Shown: positions 3,866-5,325 of the stretch, piece by piece
How the letters are laid out: each line of letters begins with the position of its first letter
Position numbering within the stretch: the stretch's first letter is position 1
NCBI GenBank assembly: GCA_020058565.1
Contig: JAGVDT010000026.1
Location: 1 to 5,325 of the forward strand
Direction: 5' to 3'
Source: Minisyncoccota bacterium
GTDB taxonomy: Bacteria > Patescibacteriota > Minisyncoccia > Phycocordibacterales > UBA2100
Length of the DNA stretch: 5,325 bases
Notes under the pieces: model-generated
Database searches by the model: none
What the model was told of the DNA's origin: nothing
Seen by the model: only the letters and a program-made list of their open reading frames with translations
Made by a program: the position numbers and the translations under genes

Positions 3866-4537
3866 ATGACCCATACAGTACATCCATACGCACACCGACT
3901 CGGCATCATCCGCGACTGGAAAAGCCGCTGGTTTTCGAAGACTCCTGGTCAGTACCGCGACTCGGTGATGGTTGATACTGCTATTCGCACGTTTCTTAAA
4001 AAGCGATTGCGCGGGCATTACGTTACTTCTGTCGAAATCGAACGCAACGAAAAGCAGATTCGCATTTTGATCAAAACATCTCGCCCGGGCCTCGTCATCG
4101 GCCGCGGCGGTGAAGGATCACTCAAGCTCACCAAAGAAATTGAGCGTGTAGCAAAGACCGTAAAGGGCACTGGCCCTCGCTCCGTGCGTCTCGACATCGA
4201 AGAAGTTCGCTCGCCTGAATCTCAGGCGCCGATCGTCAGTTGGATGATCGCGGAGGGCCTAGAAAAGCAGCAGACATTCCGCCGCGTGCTCAAACAGGCA
4301 GTTGAGAAAGTCATGGCCAATCGCGACGTGCAGGGTGTGCGCATCGCTATCTCCGGCCGCCTCGGTGGCGCGGAAATGTCTCGTGCTGAAGAAATCAAAC
4401 GCGGCCGCGTTCCGCTTCAGACGCTTCGTGCAGATATCGATTTTGCTCGCGAGGAAGCATACTTGCCGTACGGCGTGATCGGTATCAAAGTCTGGATATA
4501 TCGCGGTGAGATCTTCGCCGACAAAGGCCAAAAATAA
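3866..4537 (+). CDS. rpsC: 30S ribosomal protein S3
   Basis: The 223-residue product is S3, a 30S head protein at the mRNA entry channel with helicase-related contacts (family knowledge). It begins MTHTVHPYAHRLGIIRDWKS (family VHPxGfRLGIxrdW) and continues with a type II KH domain around IRILIKTSRPGLVIGRGGEG, whose GRGG fills the G-x-x-G loop. The C-terminal domain includes VRSPESQAPIVSWMIAEGLE, FRRVLKQAVEKVM, GVRIAISGRLGGAEMSRAEE and VPLQTLRADIDFAREEAYLPYGVIGIKVWI. Length is normal. The start follows the 7-base repeat with no SD (CTATTTACCT before ATG). It lies 20 bases after rplV and 40 before rplP, the usual order. Confidence 0.97.
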   Translation: MTHTVHPYAHRLGIIRDWKSRWFSKTPGQYRDSVMVDTAIRTFLKKRLRGHYVTSVEIERNEKQIRILIKTSRPGLVIGRGGEGSLKLTKEIERVAKTVKGTGPRSVRLDIEEVRSPESQAPIVSWMIAEGLEKQQTFRRVLKQAVEKVMANRDVQGVRIAISGRLGGAEMSRAEEIKRGRVPLQTLRADIDFAREEAYLPYGVIGIKVWIYRGEIFADKGQK

Positions 4538-4540
4538 TTC

Positions 4541-4577
4541 CCCTATACCCCTAAACCCTATTGGCTAAACCCTAATT
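4541..4577 (+). repeat. CCCTA-type 7-base repeats between rpsC and rplP
   Basis: Four successive 7-base units from 4547 to 4574 read ACCCCTA, AACCCTA, TTGGCTA and AACCCTA, ending three bases before the rplP ATG. The period is the same as in the array after rplV and at the end of rplD, though the unit differs. No SD fits here. Confidence 0.7.
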
Positions 4578-4997
4578 ATGCTCGCACCTAAAAAAGCAAA
4601 ACACCGAAAATGGCAGACCGGCCGCAAAAATGCGGCCCGACTCGCTCTCCCTGACACCCGCGGCATCACGGTGGCTTTTGGCTCATATGGCCTCAAAGCC
4701 ATGACTCCAGCTCGTATCACTTCAAACCAGATCGAATCTGCCCGCCGCGCGCTTACTCGCGCAGCCGGAAAAACCGCAAAGGTGTGGGTACGCATCTTCC
4801 CGGATCGACCGTTTACACAAAAAGCAGCAGAAGTCGGCATGGGTTCTGGTAAGGGCGATGTTGCAGGCTATGTCTGCGAAGTTCGCCCAGGTCGCGTGAT
4901 CTTTGAAGTCGACGGCGCACCAGAAGCAATGGCTCGTGAAGCTCTTCGCAAGGCTGGCACCAAACTCCCCGTAAAAGCTCGAGTAATCGCACGATAA
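4578..4997 (+). CDS. rplP: 50S ribosomal protein L16
   Basis: The 139-residue product is L16, which helps organise the A-site tRNA pocket and is a late assembly protein of 50S (family knowledge). It starts MLAPKKAKHRKWQTGRKN (family MLxPKrtKyRK.xkGR). VAFGSYGLKAMTPARITSNQ, IESARRALTRAAGKTAKVWV, RIFPDRPFTQKAAEVGMGSG and KGDVAGYVCEVRPGRVIFEV follow, then an Ala-rich helix ending KLPVKARVI. All signature blocks are present and length is normal. The stop is one base from the rpmC start, so the two genes are probably translationally coupled. The ATG is preceded by CCCTA-type repeats instead of an SD. Confidence 0.97.
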   Translation: MLAPKKAKHRKWQTGRKNAARLALPDTRGITVAFGSYGLKAMTPARITSNQIESARRALTRAAGKTAKVWVRIFPDRPFTQKAAEVGMGSGKGDVAGYVCEVRPGRVIFEVDGAPEAMAREALRKAGTKLPVKARVIAR

Positions 4998-4998
4998 T

Positions 4999-5199
4999 AT
5001 GGCAAAACTAACTGACACATCAATAGAAAACTTGCAGGCAGAGCTCTCCGAAAAGAGGGAAGCACTTCGTGTGTTTCGCTTCGGAGGAGCAGGATCCCGA
5101 TCGCGCAATGTCCGCGAAGGCCGCAATCTCCGCAAAGACATCGCACGGATTTTGACTGAATTGAATGGCCGTGTTGCAAAAAAAGCGAAAAAAGCATAA
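4999..5199 (+). CDS. rpmC: 50S ribosomal protein L29
   Basis: The 66-residue product is L29, a small two-helix protein beside L23 at the tunnel exit (family knowledge). The first helix has IENLQAELSEKREALRVFRF (family ELxxkLxelkeELfnLRFq). The loop SRSRNVREGRNLRKDIARIL matches the conserved R-x-x-RKxIARi motif of the second helix. The protein ends in a short Lys/Ala tail (VAKKAKKA). Length is typical. It follows rplP by one base with no SD, and rpsQ follows after 15 bases, the normal order. Confidence 0.95.
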   Translation: MAKLTDTSIENLQAELSEKREALRVFRFGGAGSRSRNVREGRNLRKDIARILTELNGRVAKKAKKA

Positions 5200-5214
5200 A
5201 GTACGTCACCTTCT

Positions 5215-5325
5215 ATGAATACAGCCATCACAACACAAGGTAAGACTCTTCAGGGAACCGTCGTTAAGACGGCTATGAAAGACACCTGCACGGTCACGGT
5301 GGACCGCTACGTTCAGCACCCGAAA
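5215..5325 (+). CDS. rpsQ: 30S ribosomal protein S17, N-terminal part (runs off window)
   Basis: ATG at 5215 opens 37 codons that remain open at the right edge. The start, MNTAITTQGKTLQGTVVKTA, is followed by MKDTCTVTVDRYVQHPK, which matches the OB-fold N-terminus of S17 (family GxVvSdKMdKTvvVxVerxxxHPxY). S17 binds the 5' domain of 16S rRNA early in 30S assembly (family knowledge). A Cys stands where Val is usual in the KTVVV strand, and the N-terminus is several residues longer than common. No SD is seen upstream (CGTCACCTTCT). The call rests on this partial sequence and on its place after rpmC. Confidence 0.9.
   Translation, partial: MNTAITTQGKTLQGTVVKTAMKDTCTVTVDRYVQHPK

Noticed and set aside
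4541..4577. Telomere-like CCCTAAA repeats
   Set aside because: Only about four imperfect units in an intergenic gap of a bacterial operon; resemblance to plant telomere repeats is coincidental.
4722..5231. 169-codon minus-strand open frame opposite rplP and rpmC
   Set aside because: It spans two conserved ribosomal genes on the other strand, with a Cys/Phe/Ser-rich composition typical of antisense shadows.

Overview
The window holds most of a bacterial S10-type ribosomal protein operon on the + strand: the 3' end of rplD (L4), rplW (L23), rplB (L2), rpsS (S19), rplV (L22), rpsC (S3), rplP (L16), rpmC (L29) and the 5' end of rpsQ (S17). Order and direction match the usual bacterial S10 cluster. 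The genes use the standard stops TAA and TAG with no in-frame TGA, are around 50% GC, and nearly all lack a recognisable Shine-Dalgarno (SD) sequence. Several proteins carry Lys/Ala-rich tails, and the gaps contain short-period repeats and palindromes. Together this suggests a Candidate Phyla Radiation bacterium, most likely a Parcubacteria-type lineage. That placement is inference; no rRNA is present.

Layout. 2-271: L4 C-terminus. 292-645: L23. 646-782: AT-rich gap with inverted repeats. 783-1622: complete L2. 1623-2940: an interruption of about 1.3 kb exactly where rplB and rpsS are normally adjacent. 2941-5325: rpsS, rplV, rpsC, rplP, rpmC and the start of rpsQ, tightly spaced except for a 170-base rpsS-rplV gap that holds an 18-bp perfect inverted repeat and a possible 38-codon reading frame.

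The interruption is the notable part. In order it contains: a nested-hairpin segment (1652-1768); a second, diverged copy of the last 18 codons of L2 in another frame (1780-1836), 17 of 18 residues identical but only about 70% identical in DNA; a terminator-like hairpin starting at that copy's stop codon (1835-1862); a 40-bp imperfect palindrome (1975-2014); and two minus-strand genes. One encodes a 73-residue two-helix membrane protein (2100-2321) with its own promoter, SD and terminator. The other encodes a 99-residue TrpR-like (YerC/YecD type) regulator (2431-2730), whose best promoter would give a leaderless mRNA and has an inverted repeat across its -35 box. A strong + strand promoter at 2843-2871 lies just before rpsS.

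Reading: foreign DNA carrying the end of a relative's rplB appears to have split the ribosomal operon. The upstream half now ends at a terminator, and the downstream half is driven by a new promoter divergent from the TrpR-like gene. The ribosomal genes serve 50S and 30S assembly. The roles of the two inserted genes are unknown beyond family-level inference.
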